DNA of 64,000 nt from positions 1 through 64,000 of the forward strand of contig JAUQPH010000004.1 in assembly GCA_030550455.1 (NCBI GenBank), in the 5' to 3' direction. The notes under the pieces are model-generated. The model was not told the DNA's origin and ran no database searches. It worked only from the letters and a program-made list of their open reading frames with translations. This stretch comes from Thermoproteota archaeon. Lineage in GTDB: Archaea; Thermoproteota; Thermoprotei_A; Sulfolobales; NBVN01. The position numbers were made by a program, and so were the translations under genes. Shown piece by piece: positions 27,546-36,220 of this stretch (the first letter of the stretch is position 1; the number at the start of each line of letters is the position of its first letter).

Positions 27546-28313
27546 TTAGATAGCTCTCCTTAAGAAGTTTCCGATATCCACTATAGAGTCGAGTACATTA
27601 TCACACTCACTTAAACCCTTACAAGCTACTTCAGCAATCACTAGAGTAGGTCTAGCTACTGCTAGAAACTCTACTAGCTCACGCAAGTCGAGCACTCCCG
27701 AACCTGGAAGCAGGTGCTTATCGGAGAACCCATCATTATCGTGTAGGTGAATCGACTTAATTAGTTCCCTTAGGGTGGAGCTGAATGAAGTAAGGGGTGT
27801 TCTAGTTATAATAGCGTGACCTACGTCAACGCACACACCAAGATTAGGTGCGTCAGCGTACCTTACGACCGCTAGCAAGTCCTCAGGGGTTGCCCCAAGC
27901 CTGCCGGTGCTCGCAGTATTCTCGACGAGTACTTGGGAACTACCGCTGACTAAGTCAGCGAGGTTCCTTAAGTACTTTACGGCAACATCTATCGATCCTC
28001 TCGATGGAGGAAGATTGGGAAGGTGTGTTACGTAGAAATCAACGTTTACTCTATCGAGGAGCTTGATCCACCTCGAGAACCTACTGATAGAGCTAGCAAG
28101 TCTGGAAGTGCTTAGCTCTAGGTTATCGTAGGGTAAGTGCACAGAAAACGAGTCTAATCTATACCTGGACACACTATCCACGACTTCACTTAGTTCTGCT
28201 ATCTCCCCTACTCTACTAGCTATAAAGTTATCATAACTCAACTCAACGGACTTAAAGCCCCGCTGGAGAACTCTCTCAATGGCCCTAGATGGTGAAAGGG
28301 TTAGGTACACCAT
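27546..28313 (-). CDS. Xylose isomerase-like TIM barrel protein (sugar phosphate isomerase/epimerase family)
   Basis: The protein of 255 residues has the AP-endonuclease-2 barrel pattern: GFKSVELSYDNF, FSVHLPYDN, FYVTHLPNLPPS, VLVENTAS, LGVCVDVGHAI, SIHLHDNDGFSDKHLLPGSGVLDL and LVIAEVACKG. The Glu, His and Asp at strand ends fit a divalent-metal site. Members include endonuclease IV and many sugar isomerases. The conserved HLHDNDG and PG.G favour the isomerase/epimerase group. The substrate is unknown. It lies between Sm-like and RNase P genes on the same strand. Confidence 0.78.
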   Translation of the reverse strand: MVYLTLSPSRAIERVLQRGFKSVELSYDNFIASRVGEIAELSEVVDSVSRYRLDSFSVHLPYDNLELSTSRLASSISRFSRWIKLLDRVNVDFYVTHLPNLPPSRGSIDVAVKYLRNLADLVSGSSQVLVENTASTGRLGATPEDLLAVVRYADAPNLGVCVDVGHAIITRTPLTSFSSTLRELIKSIHLHDNDGFSDKHLLPGSGVLDLRELVEFLAVARPTLVIAEVACKGLSECDNVLDSIVDIGNFLRRAI

Positions 28314-28366
28314 TGTAGAAGTACCAAACTTAAACGTGCTCTCACCAAGGTGGCGATATGTGGGGG

Positions 28367-28837
28367 CTAGGTTTTTTCAAGAGCTTTCATAGCCTTCTTC
28401 CTTGTTCCGGTTGTTGTGACGGGTACTACAAGCACTCTCACTCCGTTTATCTCCTTTATAAGTGATAGCAGTAGGAAAACATGATTCCTCCACAAATGCT
28501 TAAACGCCAGTATCCCGGCTCCTCTAGACTCATCGTAGTACACGAGAGACGGTCTCGCGGCTCCGTAGCCAATTAGTCCGTAGAGGAGCTGAAAGTTCTT
28601 CTGAAGTGCTTTCTCTACGTGGTCTCTCCTAACGTGAGATAGGTCCCCGGAGACCGCTATTATTTCGAAAACTAGGTACCTTCTTCTAGGTTTAACAATC
28701 TTTGTTTTACTATTGCCTAAAGCGGACCTCACTAAAGATACCGCTCTCCTCATCTTCAACCAAGAAGCTACACTTAAGTATAGAGCTACGAGTGAGATAG
28801 CTACAGCTGAGACCAGTAGGGTGTACTCAAGCGACAT
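28367..28837 (-). CDS. rnp2: RNase P protein component 2 (Pop5) with N-terminal membrane segment
   Basis: Pop5 is part of the archaeal RNase P holoenzyme that trims tRNA 5' ends. Residues 50-150 fit Pop5: RRRYLVFEIIAV, the helix ALQKNFQLLYGLIG, LVYYDESRGAGILAFKHLWRNHVFLLLSLI, and VRVLVVPVTTTGTRKKAMKAL. Before it lies a hydrophobic segment (residues 4-26, YTLLVSAVAISLVALYLSVASWL) followed by KMRR, which looks like a membrane anchor and is not part of standard Pop5. The start is supported because ATG overlaps the Rpp30 stop by 11 bases. An internal ATG after the anchor (residue 28) could give a soluble form. Confidence 0.85.
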   Translation of the reverse strand: MSLEYTLLVSAVAISLVALYLSVASWLKMRRAVSLVRSALGNSKTKIVKPRRRYLVFEIIAVSGDLSHVRRDHVEKALQKNFQLLYGLIGYGAARPSLVYYDESRGAGILAFKHLWRNHVFLLLSLIKEINGVRVLVVPVTTTGTRKKAMKALEKT

Positions 28838-29411
28838 TCGATATCAACTCGCTAGGTACCTTAAATATAGCTTTAGCAGCAAGTGCCTCGGGTACACCCA
28901 AGACTGAGATGAGTGCGAACATCGCAGTCGGGTGGACCATGCTAGATAAGTCTGTAGCACCACTACAGACGTAAATCCTTATCTTCTTACGCGTATACAG
29001 CCTTAAAATGAGGTAGTAGTAGTCTAAAGAGTAGCTACTTAGTAATCTACTGACTAGTTCTGAAAACTCTACTTCAATTGGGACACCCAGTCCTATCAAT
29101 CTCCGCAGGAAGCCTTTATTAACTTCATTTAGTTGAGCAAAGTCAATTCTAACAGCATCTATGCTTCCAGCAAGCTTAGGGTACGCCTTTAGGTCATCCT
29201 TAGATCTCACTACGAGAACCCTAAGGCCCCTTAAGTTACGGGACTTACTGACGTCGTCTCTCTTCAGCTCATACCTAGGGACTAGCTTTACCCCTCCGAC
29301 TAACTCAGTTGAGCTAGCCCCGCAGTAAGCTATCGCCCTATATCCAAGTCTTAAGGCATATCTCACCAAGTTGTCGTCGACAACACCTTTAAAGCATAGG
29401 TCAGCTACCAC
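28827..29411 (-). CDS. rnp3: RNase P protein component 3 (Rpp30)
   Basis: Rpp30 is the TIM-barrel-like partner of Pop5 in RNase P. Visible features are ADLCFKGVVDDNLVRYALRLGYRAIAYCG, the segment LRVLVVRSKDDLKAYPKL, SIDAVRIDF, VPIEVEFSEL, KIRIYVCSGATDLSSMVHP and the C-terminal ALISVLGVPEALAAKAI. The protein has 194 residues, close to the archaeal norm. It overlaps the upstream exosome-linked gene and the downstream Pop5 gene by about 11 bases each, so translation is probably coupled. Confidence 0.88.
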   Translation of the reverse strand: MVADLCFKGVVDDNLVRYALRLGYRAIAYCGASSTELVGGVKLVPRYELKRDDVSKSRNLRGLRVLVVRSKDDLKAYPKLAGSIDAVRIDFAQLNEVNKGFLRRLIGLGVPIEVEFSELVSRLLSSYSLDYYYLILRLYTRKKIRIYVCSGATDLSSMVHPTAMFALISVLGVPEALAAKAIFKVPSELISNVA

Positions 29412-29853
29412 AAGTTTCCCCGATCTCCCTTAAGACCTTGCTTAAGTCAACGCGGTGGGCACCCTCGAAGGAGGCCACCACCTTAATGACGTCACTACCC
29501 TCACTCAGCACTATCCTCCCTAGGTAGAGGTCCTGCTTGCTTAAGCGAATATGTAGTCTAGTCCTCCTACTCTCCACTCTACTCCCTAGGGTGTTTAGGA
29601 GTATCTCGCGGTCCGTCTTACTCATAGAGCACAAGACGTATTTTAACACACTACTAGCCGCATTCCTGCCGACTGAGAGTTTAACTAGCTTTATGACGTT
29701 TCCGTAGTAGCCTTCGAGACTCTGCCTCTTGACCTGCTGAAGAAGAGAGCTGCGGAGTTCGGCTGGTACAGCGTTCAGTAAAGCACTAACTACTCTTTCC
29801 TCTACTTCGGTTGAGTGAACAAAAGCAGAGAGCTCAAGAACGATCTTTATCAT
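29401..29853 (-). CDS. Predicted exosome-associated RNA-binding protein (COG1325 type)
   Basis: The protein of 150 residues begins with an archaeal strand-helix pattern (IKIVLELSAFVHSTEVEERVVSALLNAVP). It continues with the HIRLSKQDLYLGRIVLSEGSDVIKVVASF region characteristic of the COG1325 family, predicted from gene neighbourhood to act with the archaeal exosome. No catalytic motif is seen. It sits between rpl15e and the RNase P genes, the classic archaeal superoperon order, which supports the assignment. Confidence 0.75.
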   Translation of the reverse strand: MIKIVLELSAFVHSTEVEERVVSALLNAVPAELRSSLLQQVKRQSLEGYYGNVIKLVKLSVGRNAASSVLKYVLCSMSKTDREILLNTLGSRVESRRTRLHIRLSKQDLYLGRIVLSEGSDVIKVVASFEGAHRVDLSKVLREIGETCGS

Positions 29854-29863
29854 AACTTTACCG

Positions 29864-30535
29864 CTACTTCTCGTAGCCCAGATTCTCCATAACCTCTTGG
29901 GGGGCTATGATCCTAGCCCCTCTAGACGCTTCGTGCCTCTTCTTAAGTTCTCTCTCCTTCTGCTTCTTCTTCCACTTGTAGTGATGTGTACCCTTAAGAC
30001 CCCTGCTCTTCAAAAGCCCCCTCATTTTCCTACCAGCCATCGTCTTACCTCTGAAGACCCTTCCTCTCTGGCTTGGGTTAGCCACCCAGCTGATCTCGGG
30101 GTCAGAAAGTATGGACGGGTGATGCGGGTCAACCATTACGACTTCGTAGTACTTGTACATACCGTCTTCTCCTACGTAGTAGCTTCCCAGTACTTCGAGG
30201 TTGGGGAACCTCCTGTTAGCCCTCTCTTCAGCTATTAGCTTAGTAGGTTTCTCTGGTGCATACCCGTAGACTCCCATTCTCTTAGGTCTCCTACCTGAGT
30301 TCGGTCTAGGCCTATTCAGACCTCCCTTCCTCACTCTAACTCTTACTACCACAAAACCTACTTTAGCTTCATAACCTAAGGCCCTAGCTCTATCTAGCCT
30401 AGTAGGCTTCTCAACCCTAGTTACAGCAGGTCCTCGCCTCCAAAGTATCAGTCTCTCCCTCATCAGTTCAGCCATGGGGCCCTCGTAAGGCTTCCTCCAG
30501 AGCTGGGCAATGTAGTGGTACATCGATTTAGCCAT
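29864..30535 (-). CDS. rpl15e: 50S ribosomal protein L15e
   Basis: L15e is a structural protein of the large ribosomal subunit. The start is placed at the inner ATG ([20 protein letters not shown]), which matches the family; a GTG one codon earlier is open. Conserved segments are [73 protein letters not shown] and MVDPHHPSI, with a basic C-terminus. The length of about 223 matches crenarchaeal L15e. It leads the RNase P and exosome unit, 10 bases before the COG1325 gene. Confidence 0.97.
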   Translation of the reverse strand: MAKSMYHYIAQLWRKPYEGPMAELMRERLILWRRGPAVTRVEKPTRLDRARALGYEAKVGFVVVRVRVRKGGLNRPRPNSGRRPKRMGVYGYAPEKPTKLIAEERANRRFPNLEVLGSYYVGEDGMYKYYEVVMVDPHHPSILSDPEISWVANPSQRGRVFRGKTMAGRKMRGLLKSRGLKGTHHYKWKKKQKERELKKRHEASRGARIIAPQEVMENLGYEK

Positions 30536-30584
30536 CACTATTACCTAACTACAGAGGTACAGCATAGCTTAAAAGCATTCCAAG

Positions 30585-31160
30585 CTAGTGCCGAGTTCTA
30601 GAGTCCATCTTCTGAGAGAGTCCGAGAAAACACTGTGTGAGGACTTCTTCATGAGTTTCCTCTTCTTTAGACATCTTCTGAAGAATCTCAGAAATCACCT
30701 TCGCGTCTCTTACCGCTACGAAATAGGGGAGAACCTGCCCTAGGAGATTGAAGAGAACTTTATGGTAAGTCTCTATACTCATAATGCTATCTTCAGCATT
30801 AAGCTTTTTAAGTAGGAAAACTATTGACTCTCCGCTTAAGCACTCAGCACTATCTACCTCCGACATTATCTCTTCAACTACCCGCCACGGAAGCCCTATG
30901 ACTGTTTTACACTCCTCCTTTAGTGCTCCAAGCCCTAGTATTTTTAAGACTCTATCGAGAAACTCAGCATTAGATTTACTCCTAGTCGAGAGCCAAATGA
31001 GTGAGACCACCGAGGACTTATCTTCAGCTTTTTCCACTATCTGCTCGTAGAGCCTTGAAACTAAGTTTTCAAACCTTGCTGAACAATATATTATCTCGCC
31101 GATCAGCTTCAAGGGATCTTCGAGTTTCAATTCGTGTTTGCCTCGAAATAAGATTAACAA
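30585..31160 (-). CDS. All-helical protein, possible degenerate ferritin-like fold
   Basis: The protein of 191 residues is helical throughout, with an N-terminal IIYCSARFENLVSRLYEQIVEKAED helix. Ferritin-like metal ligands are partly present: E22 and E31 in helix 1, E130-x-x-H133 and E167-x-x-H170 later, but the middle ExxH expected in rubrerythrins is missing (STRSKSNAEF). A ferritin-like superfamily member with altered site is possible; I am not sure. It is divergent from the AGOG gene at 31241 and may share its promoter region. Confidence 0.45.
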   Translation of the reverse strand: MLILFRGKHELKLEDPLKLIGEIIYCSARFENLVSRLYEQIVEKAEDKSSVVSLIWLSTRSKSNAEFLDRVLKILGLGALKEECKTVIGLPWRVVEEIMSEVDSAECLSGESIVFLLKKLNAEDSIMSIETYHKVLFNLLGQVLPYFVAVRDAKVISEILQKMSKEEETHEEVLTQCFLGLSQKMDSRTRH

Positions 31161-31240
31161 GAGTATGAATTAATATACTTTGTTACCTACAGTGCGCTTG
31201 TTTAGGCTTAACCTTAGGCTCCACATGCTTATCTTTTCGA

Positions 31241-32083
31241 GTGAGTGATTTTCTCGGGAGGAGATTGGTTGAGTGTAGATTAAATTGGGACACAATAAAG
31301 AGTACGGCTTCACTACTTAGTATAGTCTCGCTGGGAGATGTACTTAACGTAGAAGAAGTAGACCCTCAGTACGAGTCTGCTTTAACTGTGTGCTCTGCTG
31401 GCGGTCTAACAGGTGCTATTTCCTTCTTCTTAGTTGCTCTATCAGCCTATAGACTCAGGTGCACAGGTGAAGAGTTCTGGAAGAGGTTTGCTCAACACTA
31501 CCTCGAGGTAGGACGCTTCCTCGGTCCTGTTAACGCAGCATTGAACTACGTGCTAAGAGATAACTGTAGCTCCTTCCTTAGAGAAGTTAAAGCAGATAGG
31601 ATAAGGAAGCTCTCTAGTTATTCAGCAATGATAGGTGAGCTGATATACAGTTGCGACTTCAGGAATCTGTGGGGTCTGACCTCTAGTGTGCTAAAGTCCG
31701 ATCCCAGTAGTAAGACCGTGGTTTTCGCTGTTAAGATGGCGTACTACTGTGGGAGGGCCCTAAAAAGGTGTAATGGACCTCTACCAGCGGATATCCCCAT
31801 ACCTGTAGATATTAGAGTAGCTAGAGCGACTGTAAACTTAGGCATAATACCTGGTCTACCCGCCGAAGAGGTATTAAGTAAGTGTAAAAATGAGGTAATA
31901 GAAGCTTGGAGAATTATAGGCGAAGAAACCGGTATACCCCCGATCCACCTAGATACTCTGATTTGGGCACTCCAGAACCCCTCTACGCTATCTAAAGCTC
32001 TGGCTAGAGTAAGCTCGAGTAGGTCGGCAGAAGCCCTCAGGAAGCTGATGAACGCAGTTCAAGGGTCTAGTAGTATGAAGTGA
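31241..32083 (+). CDS. Archaeal 8-oxoguanine DNA glycosylase/lyase (AGOG)
   Basis: AGOG removes 8-oxoguanine and cuts the DNA backbone. The protein is all-helical with a helix-hairpin-helix-like region. K165 (VFAVKMAYYCGRAL) and D190 (PIPVDIRVARAT) fit the catalytic Lys and Asp of the family. The C-terminal motif GIPPIHLDTLIWAL is also typical. The length of 280 is slightly longer than described members, with an N-terminal extension. The start is the first ATG-like codon after a TATA-like region in the divergent promoter. Confidence 0.8.
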   Translation: MSDFLGRRLVECRLNWDTIKSTASLLSIVSLGDVLNVEEVDPQYESALTVCSAGGLTGAISFFLVALSAYRLRCTGEEFWKRFAQHYLEVGRFLGPVNAALNYVLRDNCSSFLREVKADRIRKLSSYSAMIGELIYSCDFRNLWGLTSSVLKSDPSSKTVVFAVKMAYYCGRALKRCNGPLPADIPIPVDIRVARATVNLGIIPGLPAEEVLSKCKNEVIEAWRIIGEETGIPPIHLDTLIWALQNPSTLSKALARVSSSRSAEALRKLMNAVQGSSSMK

Positions 32084-32171
32084 GAAGTCTAAATCACCTC
32101 AATTAACTAATTATCTCGTGGTAGAGCTTATAAGGTGAGTATATAGATACGTAAATAATGGATGGTGGAAG

Positions 32172-33539
32172 ATGTGCGCGCAAATACGTGAGATAAGCCC
32201 TGCCAAGAGGATTGCCGAAGTAAGTCTCCACAGCCACATAAAGGGTCTCGGATTAGACGATAAGGGAGAGCCTCTACGGGTAGCTGATGGAATAGTTGGT
32301 CAAATTGAGGCGAGAAGGAGTGCTGCTATAGTAGTCGAATTAGTGAAGCAAGGTAAGTTCCAAGGCAAGGGCGTCCTACTCGTCGGACCCCCCGGAACCG
32401 GGAAGACCGCTCTAGCTTATGCTATAGCTAGAGAACTAGGTGAGGATACTCCCTTTGTTACTATCCACGCATCCGAGGTTTACTCACTAGAGGCCAAGAA
32501 GACGGAGGTACTAATGAGGGCTGTAAGAAAAGCTATGGGTGTGAGGATTCGGGAAACTCGAAGAGTTTATGAGGGAGCCGTTAAAGAGATAAAGGTTGCT
32601 TACGGAAAGCACCCGTTCAACCCCTACCTGAGGATCCCGCGGGAGGCTAGAATAACTCTTGAGACTAAAGACGACAGCCTCTCTCTGACTGTTGGTGAGG
32701 AGATTACGTCACAGCTGCTAAAGCTGGGGATTAAGAGGGGGGACTTGATATGGATAGATGCTGAGACGGGTTTAGTCCATAAGGTAGGTAGGGTTAAGGG
32801 GATTGAAAAGGCCAAGTACTACGACGTCGACGTGTGGGGTGTATCAGAAGAGCTACCCAAGGGTCCGGTAAAGAAGGAGAAGGAGATAACGAGGGTATTC
32901 ACCTTTAACGACTTAGATGTTGCTGTAGCATCTCAGAGGATCTCGCTAATAGGTTTCCTAGGTGTCGAATTAGAGAGGGAGATAGACGAAGAGGTAAGGA
33001 AAACAGTTAACTCCCAGATCAAGAAGATCGTGGATGAGGGAAAGGGAGAGATCATTCCTGGAGTACTCTTCATAGACGATGCCCACATGCTAGACCTAGA
33101 GTGCTTCGCATTTCTCTCTAAGATAATGGAGAGCGAGTTTGCACCCATAATAATAATGGCTACAAACAGAGGGATAACTAAGATATACGGCACAGACATT
33201 GAATCACCTCATGGGATACCTCTCGATATTCTAGATAGGCTGCTTATAATCCCTGTGAGGCCGTACACGAGAGATGAGATCAAGGAGATAGTGAGGATAA
33301 GGTCTGAAGAAGAGGAGGTAGCCCTTTCTAGTGACGCCTTAGAGCTACTAGCGGACCTAGGAGTCAAGTACAGTCTGAGGTACGCCATCCAGCTCCTGAG
33401 ACCGGCTAGTGTAGTCGCACAGAAGAAAGGACGTAGTGAAGTTAAAGCAGAGGACGTACAGGAGGTCAGCAGGCAGTTCATAGACACGAAGAGGAGTGTT
33501 GAGTTTATTAAGGAATTTGAGGAAAAGTTTTTAAAGTAG
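32172..33539 (+). CDS. TIP49/RuvB-like AAA+ ATPase
   Basis: This is an archaeal homologue of eukaryotic RuvBL1/2 (TBP-interacting protein 49). Walker A is GPPGTGKT at residues 72-79, Walker B is FIDDAH near 300, and sensor 1 is in MATNRGI. The inserted domain II (residues about 120-240, TLETKDDSLSLTVGEEI then DLIWIDAETGLVHKVGR) is characteristic. SLRYAIQLLRPASVVA provides sensor 2. The length of 455 is normal. It occurs in many Crenarchaeota and Korarchaeota but few Euryarchaeota. The role in archaea is not settled; chromatin or RNP assembly is likely by analogy. Confidence 0.95.
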   Translation: MCAQIREISPAKRIAEVSLHSHIKGLGLDDKGEPLRVADGIVGQIEARRSAAIVVELVKQGKFQGKGVLLVGPPGTGKTALAYAIARELGEDTPFVTIHASEVYSLEAKKTEVLMRAVRKAMGVRIRETRRVYEGAVKEIKVAYGKHPFNPYLRIPREARITLETKDDSLSLTVGEEITSQLLKLGIKRGDLIWIDAETGLVHKVGRVKGIEKAKYYDVDVWGVSEELPKGPVKKEKEITRVFTFNDLDVAVASQRISLIGFLGVELEREIDEEVRKTVNSQIKKIVDEGKGEIIPGVLFIDDAHMLDLECFAFLSKIMESEFAPIIIMATNRGITKIYGTDIESPHGIPLDILDRLLIIPVRPYTRDEIKEIVRIRSEEEEVALSSDALELLADLGVKYSLRYAIQLLRPASVVAQKKGRSEVKAEDVQEVSRQFIDTKRSVEFIKEFEEKFLK

Positions 33540-33648
33540 AGCGACTCCTCCAACTGTGGAGAGAGTTTGATTATCTTAGCAATACTTTCTCCCTTTCTAG
33601 ACCCGTGATTTCAGATATCAGGTGATGACTATCTACGCGGAGTAGTTT

Positions 33649-34053
33649 TTATTTCACCACTCTTTCCGCGACCCTACTACTGATTAGGACGCTTGCTAAT
33701 AGTATCAGGAGCCAGAGCGGTAGCGCTATTTCGAAGGCTACGTCTGGTGCTCTCCCCCACAAAGTCCTCGATAGCACAAAGTACGTCGTGCCGACGATGT
33801 AGTACGCTGTTATCGAAGCGTACACTGAGCTCCTCAATCCGAGCTTCGTGCGTGTGGAGAGTAAAACGCCGACAGCTAGCGATATCGATATAGGGATAAC
33901 TGTTAGTAGAAGCACCGCCGAAACCAGGTTTAGGGATGGAAAAACATTAAGAACCCAGAAAGGCCAACCCCACCACCCAATAAAAGATAGGCTAAACCCG
34001 AAGCTTGTCACAGGGTCACGCGTTAGTGGAAGCATCAATAGCGCGAGAAACAC
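33649..34053 (-). CDS. Small membrane protein, N-terminus uncertain
   Basis: From GTG 34053 the protein has 134 residues with four hydrophobic helices (for example VSAVLLLTVIPISISLAVGVLL and IALPLWLLILLASVLI). The frame remains open upstream, and the extra sequence RVLRTLIGVLASYLLAVVFLALL would complete the first helix, but it holds no usual start codon. ATT at about 34105 lies just after GGGGATG; an ATG in another frame lies there too, so either an unusual start or a 1-base indel is likely. Repeat copy B lies just upstream. No family is recognised. Confidence 0.55.
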   Translation of the reverse strand: MFLALLMLPLTRDPVTSFGFSLSFIGWWGWPFWVLNVFPSLNLVSAVLLLTVIPISISLAVGVLLSTRTKLGLRSSVYASITAYYIVGTTYFVLSRTLWGRAPDVAFEIALPLWLLILLASVLISSRVAERVVK

Positions 34054-34160
34054 TACTGCGAGAAGATACGATGCTAAGACTCCAATAAGAGTGCGTAAAA
34101 CCCTGCTAATGCGGCATCCCCAAACAAGTTAGCTTAGTCAAGCTAATAAGATAAGATCAA

Positions 34161-34439
34161 GCCTCACGCAACTGTTTCGGTTTTCATATCTGTTGATCGG
34201 TTGGTGTTGATCGAAACACTTGTGAACACCTTATGCAGATATATGTGGAGGTACCTCGATGAAGAGTCGAGAGCCGTTTGATAATATAGATAACGGCTCT
34301 CCCCGAGACATCTAAGATGTGGGGTGCTAGGGGTCGCCCTGAACGCTCCCGAGCCCGACGAGAGCTCGAGCGGAATGCGAGGAAAGGAGATGAGGCGACG
34401 AGGTCGACCAATATAAAACTACATCAGAACTGAACCCCT
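34161..34439 (-). repeat. Dispersed intergenic element, copy B
   Basis: Copy B is closely related to copies C and E. Read on the minus strand it begins AGGGGTTCAG at 34439, continues through CGCCTCATCTCCTTTC and CATCTTAGATG, and ends in GTGAGGC at 34161. It contains the strong hairpin GAGAGCCGTT/AACGGCTCTC with flanks at about 34269-34301. It points toward the membrane protein gene at 34053, about 100 bases away. An open frame on this strand (34184-34411) is an artefact of the repeat. Confidence 0.75.
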
Positions 34440-34780
34440 ATTAGTAAACACTCTTTCAAAATAGTTGATTCAGAAGCCTATAGACTCAGTGAAAATCGGG
34501 TGGCAGGTACCACCATGGATAAGTAGTCCTTGCTTACTGTTGCGTAAGATTCTGGCGATCAGAACCTGTAAAGAATGTAACTGCTTAGAACATTGCGTTA
34601 GAAGTCAGCGAGAGTATGGTTATGAATCGACTCTCCAACTCTTAGTATCAGAAGAGTAGTTTCGTAAGGTTGACGCATGCTGCAATCACAACACGGTAGA
34701 CTCTCTCTGACCATAGCCAAGCTTCTCAGCGGAGGACTCTCACTCTCAGAAGCTATTAAGGTTTGTTTTGGGTATCTACT
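34440..34780. other. Intergenic region without a convincing gene
   Basis: A 64-codon frame at 34465-34659 has a short Cys cluster (CKECNCLEHC) but lacks a ribosome-binding site or family resemblance. It starts with TTG inside an AT-rich stretch. I see no promoter pair or RNA structure that supports a gene here. Confidence 0.35.
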
Positions 34781-35374
34781 CTATATGTCTGAAACACCCC
34801 TTACGTAGAGGTAGAGAGTAGCTTCTCTGTATCCGAGTGAGACCCTCATGATGTGTATCGGTCTCCACCCAGGGATCTCGAAGTCTAGAGTGATTACCCT
34901 AGCTCCCAGTCTTAGCTCTCTCTCTAACTTAGGTCTCAGAGCTCTATTGACGGAGGTCAATAGGTACATGTAAACTATGGTGGCATCTCTAAGGCTGACG
35001 TTGAAGAAGTCGTCGTTTATGAAAGTAATCCTATCGATGACCTTGAGCTTCTCAGCCGCTTCCTTAGCTTTCTTGATTAACTCAGGGTTAATCTCTACGC
35101 AAACTCCTTTAGCACCGTGAAGAGATGCCTCAATGACCACCCTCCCGTCACCACACCCTAAGTCATAGAAGACATCATCTTTTGTGGGTTTAGCCAGCAT
35201 TATTATATAGGGAAGAATCTCCTCTCTAGTTGGGACCCATGGAGCTTGCGCCAGAGGATGCGAGTAGACCACTCCGAGTAGCACCCAGAGATCTCCTATT
35301 TCACCCAAGTTTTTAAGGACATCATCCACCACGCTATCACCCCTTCGGCAGTTATCATAGAGGTATTCATGCAT
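34781..35374 (-). CDS. Class I SAM methyltransferase, aKMT4-like protein lysine methyltransferase
   Basis: The sequence follows archaeal lysine methyltransferase aKMT4 of Sulfolobus very closely in its motifs: VPTREEILPYIIMLAKP, DDVFYDLGCGDGRVV (SAM motif I near residue 71), CVEINPELI, ITFINDDFFNV, LTSVNRALRPKLERELRLGARVITLDFEIPGW, and a final TLYLYVRG. The described enzyme methylates lysines of many crenarchaeal proteins, including chromatin proteins. This protein has an N-terminal extension of about 45 residues compared with it. The assignment is by recalled sequence similarity, so moderately sure. Confidence 0.75.
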   Translation of the reverse strand: MHEYLYDNCRRGDSVVDDVLKNLGEIGDLWVLLGVVYSHPLAQAPWVPTREEILPYIIMLAKPTKDDVFYDLGCGDGRVVIEASLHGAKGVCVEINPELIKKAKEAAEKLKVIDRITFINDDFFNVSLRDATIVYMYLLTSVNRALRPKLERELRLGARVITLDFEIPGWRPIHIMRVSLGYREATLYLYVRGVSDI

Positions 35375-35506
35375 GACACACCACTACGAGCGCAATGCTG
35401 AGAATAAAAGTGTGTGTCAGCATGGAGTCAGTATAATATATTCTTTAGCTGCGAAAGCAATCCACTAGACTTAGAGTGGTTAAGCTTGTATACTACCGAG
35501 AGAAAG

Positions 35507-35680
35507 TTAAGCTAGAATGATATGTCTTACTCTTACTTTACTCGTCTTTAGACCGTTTTCTTCTAGGTACCTAAGTAAAGCGCGTCTTATGATTTCCGAT
35601 CTGCTGAGACCCGAGTTCTTTGCTGCCGCGTCTAAAGCATTTAAGAGAGAATCATCAATTTTCAGTGATATAACTCTCAG
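35507..35680 (-). CDS. Ribbon-helix-helix DNA-binding protein with a probable non-standard start
   Basis: On the minus strand, from CTG 35680 to TAA 35507, a 57-residue frame reads RVISLKIDDSLLNALDAAA, then SGLSRSEIIRRALLRYLEENG. This is the standard RHH layout: a DNA-contact strand, helix A, the turn S-R-S-E, helix B. There is no ATG, GTG or TTG near the strand; CTG follows GGTGA with 6 bases between, and the preceding in-frame stop lies three codons upstream. A TATA-like TTATAAG is about 30 bases further. It is divergent from a second RHH gene at 35809. Autoregulation is likely by family custom. Confidence 0.6.
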   Translation of the reverse strand: MRVISLKIDDSLLNALDAAAKNSGLSRSEIIRRALLRYLEENGLKTSKVRVRHIILA

Positions 35681-35808
35681 TTTTATTCACCAATATTCCC
35701 TAGGACCAGTAGCTTATAATCACGGGAAGTTTTCAGTTGATATGTACGAATGGTTTAAGAGGAATACATATAAACAGATAATTTTATAAACCTCTATTAG
35801 TACTACTC

Positions 35809-36156
35809 TTGGAGGGTTCGTACATTCCAACAGTCCACATATCACTACCCGAAGGTGTGTACGAGGAACTCAAGAGAGTGGCTACAAGCATGGGCATCCA
35901 GATAACCGACCTCATAAAAATGTACATAAGATTGGGACTTCAAGATTCCCTCATGTCCGGACACCGCGTGATGGACTCGGACAGCTTTAGAGAGATATCT
36001 AATAGACTCGTCTACATAGAAGGTAAACTAGCTTTACTGGATGAAACCCTACGAGAGACCTTAAGAAAGCTGCAAGAAGTAGAGGAGCGAGTTAGAGAGC
36101 TGGAGTCCCCAATACCACCGACAGTCTTGAAGAGAACCGGAGGTAAACTTAAATAA
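35809..36156 (+). CDS. Ribbon-helix-helix protein with C-terminal coiled coil
   Basis: The N-terminal RHH domain reads PTVHISLPEGVYEELKRVATSMG, then ITDLIKMYIRLGLQ. Residues 60-105 form a heptad-like coiled coil (LVYIEGKLALLDETLRETLRKLQEVEERVREL). TTG 35809 gives four extra residues before the strand and would be leaderless behind TTTATAAAC. An ATT at 35824 would give the usual family beginning Met-Pro-Thr-Val and has GGAGGG in the right place upstream. Probably a transcription repressor. The stop is directly followed by a structured element. Confidence 0.7.
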   Translation: MEGSYIPTVHISLPEGVYEELKRVATSMGIQITDLIKMYIRLGLQDSLMSGHRVMDSDSFREISNRLVYIEGKLALLDETLRETLRKLQEVEERVRELESPIPPTVLKRTGGKLK

Positions 36157-36220
36157 CTTAGTAGGTATTTAACTATTGGTCCTACTAAGTGCCCCGTGTC
36201 ACGGGGCTCTGTGAAGTAGG
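36157..36220 (+). ncRNA. Alternative-pairing RNA element after the RHH gene
   Basis: CTTAGTAGG (36157-36165) pairs perfectly with CCTACTAAG (36181-36189), while CCTACT (36181-36186) also pairs with AGTAGG (36215-36220). The two outer stems exclude each other. Inside the second lies GCCCCGTG/CACGGGGC (36191-36207), a perfect palindrome. The layout is switch-like, but no ligand or known family is recognised. The first stem begins at the base after the stop codon of the RHH gene. Confidence 0.4.

Noticed and set aside
34465-34659. 64-codon frame with Cys cluster CKECNCLEHC
   Set aside because: It has no promoter, ribosome-binding site or recognisable family; one short cluster is not enough.
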